Assembly (NCBI GenBank): GCA_021738725.1
Contig: JAIPBE010000018.1
Location: 1 to 56,516, forward strand
Direction: 5' to 3'
DNA length: 56,516 nt
DNA from: Saprospiraceae bacterium
GTDB lineage: Bacteria > Bacteroidota > Bacteroidia > Chitinophagales > Saprospiraceae
Shown here: positions 33,400 through 41,763 of the stretch, piece by piece
Numbering within the stretch: the stretch's first letter is position 1
Layout of the letters: the number at the start of each line of letters is the position of its first letter
The notes under the pieces: model-generated
What the model saw: only the letters and a program-made list of their open reading frames with translations
What the model was told of the DNA's origin: nothing
Database searches by the model: none
Made by a program: the position numbers and the translations under genes

Positions 33400-34755
33400 T
33401 TACGGATTTAATCGGGAATAAGTGATCGTGAGTTTAGGGGCACCATTGGAGGCGGATGCTCCACAAATGACGGTTTGCGTCGGATTGGAAACACCCTGGC
33501 GAACCCGGACAAACAGCGTCGGGCTGGCTTCACCGCTGATAATCTTCTGCACTTGAGCAGAAAGATTGAACCGGTAGGTTGTATGTTGATTATCCAGGGT
33601 CAGAGGGATTCCTCCAAAGTAGTTTTCCAGACCAAAGGTGCCGGAGCCCAGGGCATAAACGACATCATCTATGAGGATGAGGCGGTCATCTTCATAGGTG
33701 TAGATCTCCAGCTGAGTGGGTGGGCCAAAAGGATTGCTGGTCGCTCCGTCGAGATAGCAGACAGTCAGTTCCAGTGTAGCCAGATTGACGACGACAGGCT
33801 CCTGCATGGCCAAATAAGGGAAATGAACTTCCAGATCGAAGCCTTCGACTCCCTGGATGACGTGTACAGAATCGGCGGGAGTGCTGTTGGTCAGCAATTC
33901 CGGATGTGTCACGGCTGATCGGTCGATCTCATACAGGAAGTGATTCTTGGATGACGTTGAAACGGGCACCCATTTCACCTGGCGGTGCAAGGTATCCTGC
34001 ACGGTATAGTAAAGGTTCAGAGCGGTATTGGAAGACTGAATATACAATCCTGCATAAGCATTGATTGGATCGCGGAACCGCACGCCAAATCCGTGTAATA
34101 CGGACAGAAAAGAAGAATCGCTCACCAGGGTAGCGCTATCCAGGGCCATCAACTCCATACCGAGTGTCATATCCAGAGGAATGCGCACCTGGGCAAGAGT
34201 TTGGGTATCGATGGCTCCGATATAGTCTACCGACTTGCTGATCGGGGCTGGCCAAATGGGTCCCATATAGGTACCCAAAATGGATGGTGAAAGGGCAAAG
34301 CTCCGTTTGGTGGTCAATTCCTCATCGGGGATCATTTCTGCCAGTCGAAAGACGTCCAACGTAGTGGAGGCGATTGGTGTACCCAGAATTCTGGTCGTGT
34401 CTATGTGTAGGGTCAGTACGATAGAATCCAGGACAGCATCTGTAAAGTCTGGCTCACTGAATCCGTAGGAAGGGAGGACTTCAAAGTATACGGTCGTGCT
34501 GGAATTGCCCATCAGGGGATCGTTGATACTGCCCAGAGGATATCGGGTCAGCGTTACGCCTGCATCTGTGTCATAAGTGATTACCGTATCCCACGGAATG
34601 GACCGAGTGATGAGTGAAAATGAATCTGAACGGACCAGATCGCTTTGATCCTGGTTCAGAATATCGGCACCAACCAGAGTGGGCTTGGTGCATTGTGAAA
34701 AGAGGGCGATGGTAGCCAGGCAGGCTGCCATCGCCCGAAGTAGGGCTTTATTCAT
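33400..34755 (-). CDS. DUF4270 family lipoprotein
   Basis: The 451-residue product matches DUF4270, a Bacteroidota family of exported beta-rich proteins. Residues 1-22 end in ALFSQC, a lipobox, with Cys at about 22. PYGFSEPDFTDAVLDSIVLTL-type strands, a YDTDAG segment and a conserved C-terminal strand cluster are visible. The function is unknown, and it is found here between a starch-synthase-like gene and glmS, an arrangement recalled from other Bacteroidota. It overlaps neither gene: the gap to glmS is three bases. Confidence 0.88.
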   Translation of the reverse strand: MNKALLRAMAACLATIALFSQCTKPTLVGADILNQDQSDLVRSDSFSLITRSIPWDTVITYDTDAGVTLTRYPLGSINDPLMGNSSTTVYFEVLPSYGFSEPDFTDAVLDSIVLTLHIDTTRILGTPIASTTLDVFRLAEMIPDEELTTKRSFALSPSILGTYMGPIWPAPISKSVDYIGAIDTQTLAQVRIPLDMTLGMELMALDSATLVSDSSFLSVLHGFGVRFRDPINAYAGLYIQSSNTALNLYYTVQDTLHRQVKWVPVSTSSKNHFLYEIDRSAVTHPELLTNSTPADSVHVIQGVEGFDLEVHFPYLAMQEPVVVNLATLELTVCYLDGATSNPFGPPTQLEIYTYEDDRLILIDDVVYALGSGTFGLENYFGGIPLTLDNQHTTYRFNLSAQVQKIISGEASPTLFVRVRQGVSNPTQTVICGASASNGAPKLTITYSRLNP

Positions 34756-34774
34756 GCAGTTCAGAACGCTTCGA

Positions 34775-35596
34775 TCAGGATTGCACTTCCTGCTCTAGCA
34801 GGTTGTGATAAAATTCCAAATAGCTGGCGAGCATATCCTCACCCTCAACAAACTCGAGTACCGGCTTATCCAGTCCACTCACTGCACGTTCAACGTCAGG
34901 GAGCAGTGTTTCGCTGCCTTTGATGACGGCATCAGAATGGGCGATGGCCCCTTGATCCAGGACCACTTTACCATCCACGATGTAATCGCTCAATGCATCT
35001 GCGCTCATGGGTGGCACCAGGGCTTTTTCGAGGTCAGCAGGTCCAAATTGGCTATCCGCATCGTGATTGTATGTGGAATAGGTCATCCGGGCATTGCGGA
35101 AGAGAGGCTCATCCTTGTACACTGTACGCAGATAGAAGGGCACCATACTGGTCATCCAACCGTGACAGTGGATGATATCTGGTGGCCAGCCAAATTTTTT
35201 AACCGTTTCAATCACGCCCTTCGAAAAGAAGGTCATGCGCTCCATATTGTCGGCAAAGGTTTTTCCCTGTGCATCTTCAAAGACGGACTTTCGCTTGAAA
35301 AATTCATCATTGTCCAGGAAGTATACTTGCAACCGGGAACCCGGCATGGATGCTACTTTAATGATCAACGGGAAGTCTTCGTCATTGACGACAATGTTCA
35401 TCCCTGAAAGACGGACCACTTCATGCAGACGGTGTCGACGCTCATTGATCGTTCCAAATCGCGGCATCAAAACGCGCAATTCCAAGCCATTATCATGCAT
35501 GTACTGTGGAATCTGCTGTGCGATCTTGGAGATCTCAGAAAGTGCGGTGTAGGGATGCATATCCTGGGTTACCAGGAGTAGTCTTTTCTTTTCCAT
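34775..35596 (-). CDS. Starch/glycogen-synthase-like protein, N-terminal GT5 domain only
   Basis: ATG 35596 gives 273 residues (MEKKRLLLVTQDMHPYTALSEIS). This matches the N-terminal Rossmann half of GT5 starch/glycogen synthases, including the Pro-Tyr-Ser/Thr loop and DIIHCHGWMTSMVPFYLR near 135. Full glycogen synthases have about 480 residues and a second Rossmann half that binds ADP-glucose; it is absent here. The short C-terminal part continues as VEFVEGEDML and ends naturally. A complete sugar-transfer function is therefore doubtful; a regulatory or binding role is possible. It heads the glmS-murA operon. Confidence 0.88.
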   Translation of the reverse strand: MEKKRLLLVTQDMHPYTALSEISKIAQQIPQYMHDNGLELRVLMPRFGTINERRHRLHEVVRLSGMNIVVNDEDFPLIIKVASMPGSRLQVYFLDNDEFFKRKSVFEDAQGKTFADNMERMTFFSKGVIETVKKFGWPPDIIHCHGWMTSMVPFYLRTVYKDEPLFRNARMTYSTYNHDADSQFGPADLEKALVPPMSADALSDYIVDGKVVLDQGAIAHSDAVIKGSETLLPDVERAVSGLDKPVLEFVEGEDMLASYLEFYHNLLEQEVQS

Positions 35597-35628
35597 CCTA
35601 TCGTTATTAAAGAACTTGTGACAAGGTG

Positions 35629-35636
35629 CGAAGATA
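35629..35636 (-). promoter_or_regulatory. -7 promoter box of the glgA-like/DUF4270/glmS/DUF4290/murA operon
   Basis: TATCTTCG on the minus strand fits TAnnTTTG with C for one T and lies 32 bp before the ATG at 35596. Confidence 0.45.
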
Positions 35637-35727
35637 CTAAAATTCGGACAGTTTCCCGGGTTATCAAGCCTCATCGACTTGCAGGTTCCTTCCAAATTCC
35701 CTTACTTTGCCGCCCTTTTGACAGATC

Positions 35728-36576
35728 ATGCTGCTAATCAGAAACAACGCCGGACTCAAGGTGTTCATTGCACAATTGCAAAAGAACGGCCAACGCATTG
35801 GCTTTGTCCCGACTATGGGGGCCCTTCATGAGGGTCATCTGTCGCTGATCCAGCAGGCTGCTGCTCAATGCGATGTGGTCGTGTGTTCCATATTTGTCAA
35901 CCCCACTCAGTTTAATGATCCGGCTGATCTGGAAAAATATCCCAGACCCATCACCCGAGATATCGAATTACTGCAAGCAACGGGTTGCGACGTGCTATAC
36001 ATGCCGGATGTAGAGGATATCTATCCACCGGATCTTGATACCACCCTGAGATTGAATCCAGGTAAATTGATCGAGGTCATGGAGGGTGAGTTTCGCCCCG
36101 GGCATTTTGAGGGGGTTATGCAGGTGGTCAAGCGCTTGCTGGATCTGGTGACCCCTGATGTACTGGTGATGGGACAAAAAGACTACCAGCAGGTGGCTGT
36201 AATCCGGTTCATGATCCAGAAGTTGCGGTTACCTGTCACCCTGTATGTCGCAGAAACGGAGCGAGAAACCGATGGTCTGGCCAAGTCTTCCCGCAATGTC
36301 CGGCTCACTCAAAAATGGCGTTCTATTGCTCCGGTCATATATCAAACACTGAGTGCAACCCGCGACAAATTGGGTACGCTCCCTCCAAAGCAACTGGCTG
36401 AAGCGGGATTCCGTGCATTGGAAGCAGCTGGTCTGCGCCCTGAGTACTATCGCATCGTGGATGGCGTTACTCTTCTCGATCTGGAGAAGGTTGCCAAGAA
36501 CAAACCAATGGTGGTCTGTACGGCTGCCTGGGCAGGAGATGTCCGGTTGATCGACAATGTGATCCTCCAACCCTGA
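35728..36576 (+). CDS. panC: Pantothenate synthetase
   Basis: PanC condenses pantoate and beta-alanine using ATP to make pantothenate, on the way to coenzyme A. The 282-residue product is of usual length. Nucleotide-binding motif MGALHEGHLSLI near 30 (HxGH), VVCSIFVNPTQFN, FRPGHFEGVMQVV and KSSRNVRL (family pattern SSRN) are visible. panD, which supplies beta-alanine, follows 61 bp later. The start is ATG 35728. A TTACTTTG stretch about 18 bp upstream resembles a promoter box with one mismatch. Confidence 0.96.
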   Translation: MLLIRNNAGLKVFIAQLQKNGQRIGFVPTMGALHEGHLSLIQQAAAQCDVVVCSIFVNPTQFNDPADLEKYPRPITRDIELLQATGCDVLYMPDVEDIYPPDLDTTLRLNPGKLIEVMEGEFRPGHFEGVMQVVKRLLDLVTPDVLVMGQKDYQQVAVIRFMIQKLRLPVTLYVAETERETDGLAKSSRNVRLTQKWRSIAPVIYQTLSATRDKLGTLPPKQLAEAGFRALEAAGLRPEYYRIVDGVTLLDLEKVAKNKPMVVCTAAWAGDVRLIDNVILQP

Positions 36577-36622
36577 ACCAATCGAATGAACAGACTGTTC
36601 CAATCCTCTGTTGAGAATATCG

Positions 36623-36630
36623 TAATTTTG
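36623..36630 (+). promoter_or_regulatory. -7 promoter box of panD
   Basis: TAATTTTG is an exact TAnnTTTG match seven bases before the panD ATG at 36638, so panD can be transcribed apart from panC. Confidence 0.6.
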
Positions 36631-36637
36631 CCCCATC

Positions 36638-36994
36638 ATGCTCATCTGGAGATTCAAATCCAAAATCCACCGCGCTTCTGTCACGGATGCCAACCTCAAT
36701 TATGAGGGTAGCATTACTATTGACGAAACCCTGATGGAGGCCGCCGGTCTGCAGGAGGGAGAGCGTGTACAAGTGGTCAACAACAACAACGGGGAACGCC
36801 TGGAGACGTATGTGATCCCGGGTGTGCGCGATTCCGGCACCATCTGTTTGAACGGAGCGGCGGCCAGAAAAGCACAGATTGGCGATACGGTCATCATTAT
36901 AGCCTACGGATTGATGACGCAAGAAGAAGCCCTATCCTATGTGCCACGGATTGCTTTCGTGGGACCAGACAATCGTATACGCAAGAACGCGTGA
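36638..36994 (+). CDS. panD: Aspartate 1-decarboxylase
   Basis: PanD makes beta-alanine from aspartate using a pyruvoyl group. The 118-residue proenzyme has the self-cleavage site YEGSITI: Gly24-Ser25 splits and Ser25 becomes the pyruvoyl. Also visible are [17 protein letters not shown] and [13 protein letters not shown] near 68-80, both typical. Length fits. It lies next to panC, with a perfect promoter box at 36623. The stop overlaps the GTG start of the next gene by four bases (GTGA). Confidence 0.96.
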   Translation: MLIWRFKSKIHRASVTDANLNYEGSITIDETLMEAAGLQEGERVQVVNNNNGERLETYVIPGVRDSGTICLNGAAARKAQIGDTVIIIAYGLMTQEEALSYVPRIAFVGPDNRIRKNA

Positions 36995-38085
36995 AGACAA
37001 CACTCGGCAATCTCCTCCGGTTTACCATCTACCTGAGCATCGGACTGGGGATCCTGTATCTGGTATATGACAATCAGAATGAGGCCTATCAGGCAAAATG
37101 TGCCCTGGATGGACGTTTACCTGCAGATTGCCAGCTCATCGACAAGATCATTCAGGATTTTACCCAGGTCCATTGGCAATGGATCTTTGTGATCATGTTC
37201 CTTTTCCTCCTGAGTAACCTCAGTCGGGCAGTGCGCTGGCACATGCTGTTGGAGCCACTGGGCGTCAAACCCCGGTTCATCAACAGCTTTTTTGCCATCA
37301 TGATCAGTTATTTTGCCAATCTGGGATTGTCCCGGGTCGGTGAACTGGTACGCGCGACAACCCTCGCGCGATATGAAAATGCCCGGACCAATCAGGTGAT
37401 GGGTACGGTCGTTGTCGACCGGATGATCGATGCTGTCACCATGCTGATGTTCATCGGGGTGGCCCTCTTGCTCGATGGTGGACGCATATTTGGCTACCTC
37501 GCGAGGAATGCACAGACGGACTCCATTGTATCCTTTCTGTATTCGCCCTATTTCTGGATAGCCAGTTTTGTTCTCCTGAGCCTGCTAGTCCTGGCTTACC
37601 GGTATCGCAGCCGCTACAGTGGACACCCTTTACTCGGAAAGATCATCGACATTCTCCGCGGATTTCGGGACGGCATGAAGACCATTGCCAAGTTGAAGAA
37701 GCCAGGATGGTTCATCGCTCATTCCATCTTTATCTGGATGATGTATTATCTGATGACCTGGCTGTGTTTTCCAGCGTATGACCCAACGGCCCATCTAGGC
37801 CCTGTCGCCGGGTTAACCACGTTCGTCTTTGGCGCATTTGGTATTGTCATCCCTGCCCCTGGGGGCATGGGTACCTACCAGTTTTTGGTAAGTGAAGCAC
37901 TGGCCATTTATAATATTCCGGGTGATGAAGGTTTCAGTTTTTCCATGATCATCTTCTTCAGTATTCAGATCTTCTTCACCATTTTCTTTGGTGTGCTGGG
38001 GATCATCCTCTTACCTCTGATCAATAAGAAAAAGGAAGACCTTCCAGAGAGTGAACAAGATACCTCTGTAACCGCTCTTTCATGA
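36991..38085 (+). CDS. YbhN/LPG-synthase-type membrane protein
   Basis: The 364-residue product has about eight membrane helices and matches the lysylphosphatidylglycerol synthase transmembrane family (UPF0104, YbhN). Hallmarks: [17 protein letters not shown] near 70, [18 protein letters not shown] near 110-127, and [16 protein letters not shown] near 290. Members without the synthase domain are thought to flip lipids or act as unknown membrane factors. The start is GTG at 36991, overlapping the panD stop, with no ATG better placed. The stop overlaps the next gene by four bases (ATGA). It is thus in an operon with panD and the heptose nucleotidyltransferase. Confidence 0.85.
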   Translation: MKTTLGNLLRFTIYLSIGLGILYLVYDNQNEAYQAKCALDGRLPADCQLIDKIIQDFTQVHWQWIFVIMFLFLLSNLSRAVRWHMLLEPLGVKPRFINSFFAIMISYFANLGLSRVGELVRATTLARYENARTNQVMGTVVVDRMIDAVTMLMFIGVALLLDGGRIFGYLARNAQTDSIVSFLYSPYFWIASFVLLSLLVLAYRYRSRYSGHPLLGKIIDILRGFRDGMKTIAKLKKPGWFIAHSIFIWMMYYLMTWLCFPAYDPTAHLGPVAGLTTFVFGAFGIVIPAPGGMGTYQFLVSEALAIYNIPGDEGFSFSMIIFFSIQIFFTIFFGVLGIILLPLINKKKEDLPESEQDTSVTALS

Positions 38086-38573
38086 ATTTCTGGACACAGA
38101 TCGAAGCGAAGTGTGTAGCCATGAAATCTATTTCTGCACACTGCCAGCGCGCCCGTCTGAACGGGCATCGGATCGTTTTCACCAATGGTTGCTTTGATAT
38201 TCTCCATGAGGGACATGTGCGGTATCTGGCCGATGCCCGATCACTGGGTAACCTGCTGGTCGTCGGCATGAACAGCGATGCTTCTGTCTCCAGGCTCAAG
38301 GGTGCCGAACGACCTATTAACAGGGAAGAGAGTCGCTCCAGAGTGCTCGCCAGCCTGACTGTGGTAGACCTGGTAGTTGTGTTCGAAACCGATACCCCGG
38401 AAGAGTTGATCCACATCGTACGCCCGGACATCCTGGTCAAAGGTGGCGACTGGTCTGTCGATCAGATCGTTGGGGGTGCTTTCGTGAACAGTTATGGCGG
38501 AGAGGTCAGAAGCCTTCCCTTTCACACCGGTTTTTCGACCACTGGTTTGGTGGAGAAGATTCGAACGCTCTAG
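38082..38573 (+). CDS. rfaE2: D-glycero-beta-D-manno-heptose 1-phosphate adenylyltransferase-like
   Basis: This 163-residue nucleotidyltransferase corresponds to the C-terminal half of E. coli HldE and activates heptose-1-phosphate with ATP for lipopolysaccharide core. [18 protein letters not shown] (near 36-53) holds the HxGH motif; [11 protein letters not shown] and KGGDWSVD are typical of the RfaE2 type. The product is separate from the kinase half, as in many Bacteroidota. It overlaps the previous gene by four bases. The nearby rfbC and rfbD also serve surface polysaccharide. Confidence 0.92.
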   Translation: MNFWTQIEAKCVAMKSISAHCQRARLNGHRIVFTNGCFDILHEGHVRYLADARSLGNLLVVGMNSDASVSRLKGAERPINREESRSRVLASLTVVDLVVVFETDTPEELIHIVRPDILVKGGDWSVDQIVGGAFVNSYGGEVRSLPFHTGFSTTGLVEKIRTL

Positions 38574-38598
38574 TCGGGCTCATCCTCCCGGGGATGGC

Positions 38599-38606
38599 TA
38601 CCTTTA
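38599..38606 (+). promoter_or_regulatory. -7-like promoter box of the Nif3 gene
   Basis: TACCTTTA differs from TAnnTTTG by one base and lies 19 bp before ATG 38626. Confidence 0.35.
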
Positions 38607-38625
38607 GAGAGCCAAACATCGACCT

Positions 38626-39432
38626 ATGCCCTCATCTGTTACTGTTGCCGAGCTCGCGGCCTATCTCGAAACCATCGCACCCCTGGACCTCCAGGAATCT
38701 TACGATAATGCCGGTTTGCTGACCGGCGATCCAAGTATGCCCGTCACCGGTGTGTTGACCGCCCTGGACATGCTCGAACCAGTCATTGACGAAGCTGTGG
38801 CACGAGGATACAATGTCGTCGTGGCTCATCATCCGATCATTTTCAAGGGATTGAAACGGTTGACCGGTGAACATTATGTCGAACGGGTGGTCATTAAGGC
38901 CATCCGGGCAGGCATCGCTCTCTATGCCATTCACACCAACCTGGACAGTGTATTAAACCACGGTGTCAGCGAACGGATTGCCCAGCGTCTTGGATTGGAG
39001 GGATTGGCTATTCTCGATCCCAAGCCAGGCTCTGATCCTGCATCGCCCACCGGACTGGGTGTCCTGGGATCCTTGCCGGAAGCCATCTCTTTTGGGCATT
39101 TCATCGCCCTTCTAAAAGACAAGATGGATTGTTCGGTGGTCCGACATACGGCATGGGATGATCGCCCCATCCAAAAGGTGGCGGTCTGTGGTGGATCTGG
39201 CAGTTTCCTGTTGCCCAGGGCGATGGCAGCACAAGCAGATGCTTTTGTGACCGCTGATTATAAATATCATGAATTCTTCGAGGCGGATGACCGTATTCTG
39301 ATCGCTGATATCGGCCATTATGAGTCCGAACAATTCACGATCAAGCTATTAGAACAGTTAATCCGCAATAATTTCTCTAATTTTGCGTCCCATTCCACGA
39401 CCGTTATCACAAATCCCGTCAAATATTCCTGA
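38626..39432 (+). CDS. Nif3-like dinuclear metal-centre protein
   Basis: The 268-residue protein belongs to the NIF3/DUF34 family, a toroidal hexamer with two metal ions of unknown in vivo function. Metal-ligand motifs are visible: AHHPIIFKGLKRL (HHP near 65-67), YAIHTNLDS with His near 103, and the C-terminal GHYESEQFTIKLLEQL (His-x-x-Glu). The short form resembles E. coli YbgI rather than the longer (about 365-residue) form common in Bacteroidota, since the inserted PII-like domain is absent. The zinc ribbon gene follows at two bases, a pairing seen in other Bacteroidota. Confidence 0.92.
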   Translation: MPSSVTVAELAAYLETIAPLDLQESYDNAGLLTGDPSMPVTGVLTALDMLEPVIDEAVARGYNVVVAHHPIIFKGLKRLTGEHYVERVVIKAIRAGIALYAIHTNLDSVLNHGVSERIAQRLGLEGLAILDPKPGSDPASPTGLGVLGSLPEAISFGHFIALLKDKMDCSVVRHTAWDDRPIQKVAVCGGSGSFLLPRAMAAQADAFVTADYKYHEFFEADDRILIADIGHYESEQFTIKLLEQLIRNNFSNFASHSTTVITNPVKYS

Positions 39433-39434
39433 AT

Positions 39435-40202
39435 ATGGCGCAGAACGATTTACCCATCGCCGACCGACTGAAGCAGCTTTATAAGTTGCAAATCATTGAT
39501 TCACAAATCGATGAGATCGAAATCCTCAAAGGAGAGCTCCCTATGGAGGTCAATGACCTGGAGGATGAGGTTGCCGGATTGCAAACCCGAACGGGCAAGC
39601 TTGACCAACAGATCAAGGATATTGAAGCTGAGATCAGCAAGCACAAGGCCAATATCAAGGAGTCAGAAGCATTGATCGAGAAATACGACAAGCAGATGAC
39701 CAATGTCAAGAACAACCGGGAATACGAGGCTTTGTCCAAGGAATTGGAGATGCAGAAGCTGGAGATACAGCTCTCCGAAAAGAAGTACAAGGAGATGGAG
39801 GTCCAGAAGGAAGCCAAGGTGGAGACCCTGAAGGCGACCCAGGAGCGTGTCAATGGCAAGCAGGCCGACCTGAAGATCAAGAAAGACGAGTTGGAAGGTA
39901 TTATTGCCAAGACGGAAAAAGAAGAGAAGGATCTGAACAAGAAGTCGGAAACGGCCAAGAAAAAGATCGATGAACGTTTGCTGAAAGCCTATAACAAGAT
40001 TCGGGAGTCCTACCGCAACAAATTGGCAGTTGTACCGATCACAAGAAGCTCCTGCGGTGGATGTTTCAATTTCATACCACCTCAAATGGCGCTAGAGATC
40101 GGATTGCACAAAAAGGTCGTTGCATGTGAGCATTGCGGCCGGATCCTGATCGATGATTCTATCATCCAGGATGTCGCTCCACAGAATCTGGTTGAATCCT
40201 GA
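39435..40202 (+). CDS. Coiled-coil zinc ribbon protein (CdsZ/DUF164 type)
   Basis: The 255-residue protein has a long antiparallel coiled coil (about 20-185) of Lys/Glu-rich heptads. At the C-terminus is a C4 zinc ribbon, with SSCGGCFNF near 200 and ACEHCGRIL near 230. Proteins of this type (CdsZ family, formerly DUF164) have a putative nucleic-acid-binding zinc ribbon; the function is not established. The GC- and codon-use pattern is like its neighbours. It follows the Nif3 gene by two bases. Confidence 0.92.
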   Translation: MAQNDLPIADRLKQLYKLQIIDSQIDEIEILKGELPMEVNDLEDEVAGLQTRTGKLDQQIKDIEAEISKHKANIKESEALIEKYDKQMTNVKNNREYEALSKELEMQKLEIQLSEKKYKEMEVQKEAKVETLKATQERVNGKQADLKIKKDELEGIIAKTEKEEKDLNKKSETAKKKIDERLLKAYNKIRESYRNKLAVVPITRSSCGGCFNFIPPQMALEIGLHKKVVACEHCGRILIDDSIIQDVAPQNLVES

Positions 40203-40208
40203 TCCAAG

Positions 40209-41723
40209 ATGAATCACATCTTCCAAAAAGCCCTGACCCTTCTTGTGTCGGGGCTTTTTGTTTGTTTCTTTTCACCGATGGCGGTTCGCGCTCAACCGAC
40301 GCTGCGATTCACCCGGCCAGCCATGGAAGCGCATAGAGCGATCACCCGTCTTGAATTTAGTGGTGCGCGGGAAATACTTCGAGACATCAAGCGACAGGAT
40401 CCCCGCAATGCGGTCGGCGATTTCCTCCAATTCGAACTGGACTTTCTAGGATGTCTGACGTCCGAAGAACCCATGGTACTGGACCGATTTCAACGACTGG
40501 CGCAAGGTCGTATAGACCGGATCCAGAAAGTGTCCGATACGGAGGTATGGAAGCATTTCTGTCTCGGTGAAATGTATATGATGAGGGGAATTCTCGCTTC
40601 CAGGCGACAGGCCTACTTGCAGGCCGTTTCTGATATCCGAAAAGGCTATCAGGCGACGCAAACCGGGCTGAAGCGATTTCCCCGATTTCTGCCCTGCCGG
40701 CGGGATGCAGCGGTATTGCGGATTTTGATGGGTACACTACCCGATCGGTACCAGTGGGCTCTGGAATGGATCAGTGGGATCGATGGAGATCTGGTGGAAG
40801 GCATAGAAGAACTCCGGGGCATTCGCAGGATCCTGAGCAAACAGGGCCATTTCCTCTCTATGGACACCGGATTTCTGGAAGCTGTGATCAGCCATTATAT
40901 TCTCGGTCAGCGGGAGGAGGCGCTTGCGCTGGGTGAAACACTTTATGCCCGAGACCCCGACCATCCGCTGCTCCTATTCCTGTTGGCGACGCTGCAACAG
41001 GAAAACGGGTATAACGACGTGACAATTCGTTTGCTTTCACAAAGGATCCGGGATCCCCGCCGGGCACCCTTCCCCTATCTTGAATATTTGACCGGCAAAG
41101 CCTATTTGTACGCATTGAACTTCACTGCTGCAGAGCACGCGATCGAGGATTTCCTGGAATCCTGGCCGGGCACCTCCCTTCGAGCGGATGCCCTCCAAAA
41201 ACTGGCCTGGTGTTCCTTACTACAAGGAAATACTGCCGGTTATACACGAATGATGGCACAGTGCGCGGCAATCAAAGAAAGCTCGCTCGATCAGGATAAA
41301 CAGGCCCAACTGGATGCGGTTGAGGGGATCGTCCCACATACTGATCTTCTGCGGGCACGTCTCTTGTTTGATGGCGGCTATCTGGATCGAACGACTCAGG
41401 TCCTGGATGGTATCGATGTCGCATCCTTTCACCGGGAATCGGAACGAATTGAATATGCTTATCGACGTGGACGTATGGCGCAGGTGACGGGCCAGTTCGA
41501 TCAGGCCATCCAGCACTTTACGCAATGTTGGGAAGAAGGTCGGGAAGCATCCTTTCACTATGCTTGCGCCGGATCCTTGCAAGCCGGAAATATTTATCTC
41601 GGACGTGGACAAAGCCTGGAGGCCAGGAAATGGTATCAACGATGCCTGGACCTGTCCCCTGACCGTTACCGCGACGGGTTGCATCAAAAAGCAAAAGCGG
41701 GTCTATTACAACTGGAGCGATGA
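40209..41723 (+). CDS. Secreted TPR-repeat protein
   Basis: The 504-residue protein has a signal peptide (1-29, ending VRAQ). It is otherwise built of helical hairpins of TPR type, clearest near the C-terminus (ARKWYQRCLDLSP) and in AISHYILGQREEALALGETLYARDPDHP near 235. An N-terminal EFSGAREILRDIKRQDP looks like a first repeat. TPR proteins mediate protein-protein contacts; the partner is unknown. It follows the zinc ribbon gene by six bases. The der gene begins 40 bp after its stop. Confidence 0.82.
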   Translation: MNHIFQKALTLLVSGLFVCFFSPMAVRAQPTLRFTRPAMEAHRAITRLEFSGAREILRDIKRQDPRNAVGDFLQFELDFLGCLTSEEPMVLDRFQRLAQGRIDRIQKVSDTEVWKHFCLGEMYMMRGILASRRQAYLQAVSDIRKGYQATQTGLKRFPRFLPCRRDAAVLRILMGTLPDRYQWALEWISGIDGDLVEGIEELRGIRRILSKQGHFLSMDTGFLEAVISHYILGQREEALALGETLYARDPDHPLLLFLLATLQQENGYNDVTIRLLSQRIRDPRRAPFPYLEYLTGKAYLYALNFTAAEHAIEDFLESWPGTSLRADALQKLAWCSLLQGNTAGYTRMMAQCAAIKESSLDQDKQAQLDAVEGIVPHTDLLRARLLFDGGYLDRTTQVLDGIDVASFHRESERIEYAYRRGRMAQVTGQFDQAIQHFTQCWEEGREASFHYACAGSLQAGNIYLGRGQSLEARKWYQRCLDLSPDRYRDGLHQKAKAGLLQLER

Positions 41724-41741
41724 CCCCCTCCCCGATTTCCT

Positions 41742-41749
41742 TACCTTTG
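41742..41749 (+). promoter_or_regulatory. -7 promoter box of der
   Basis: TACCTTTG is an exact TAnnTTTG match, 14 bp before the TTG start of der at 41764. Confidence 0.6.
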
Positions 41750-41763
41750 CGCAAAATCACACC

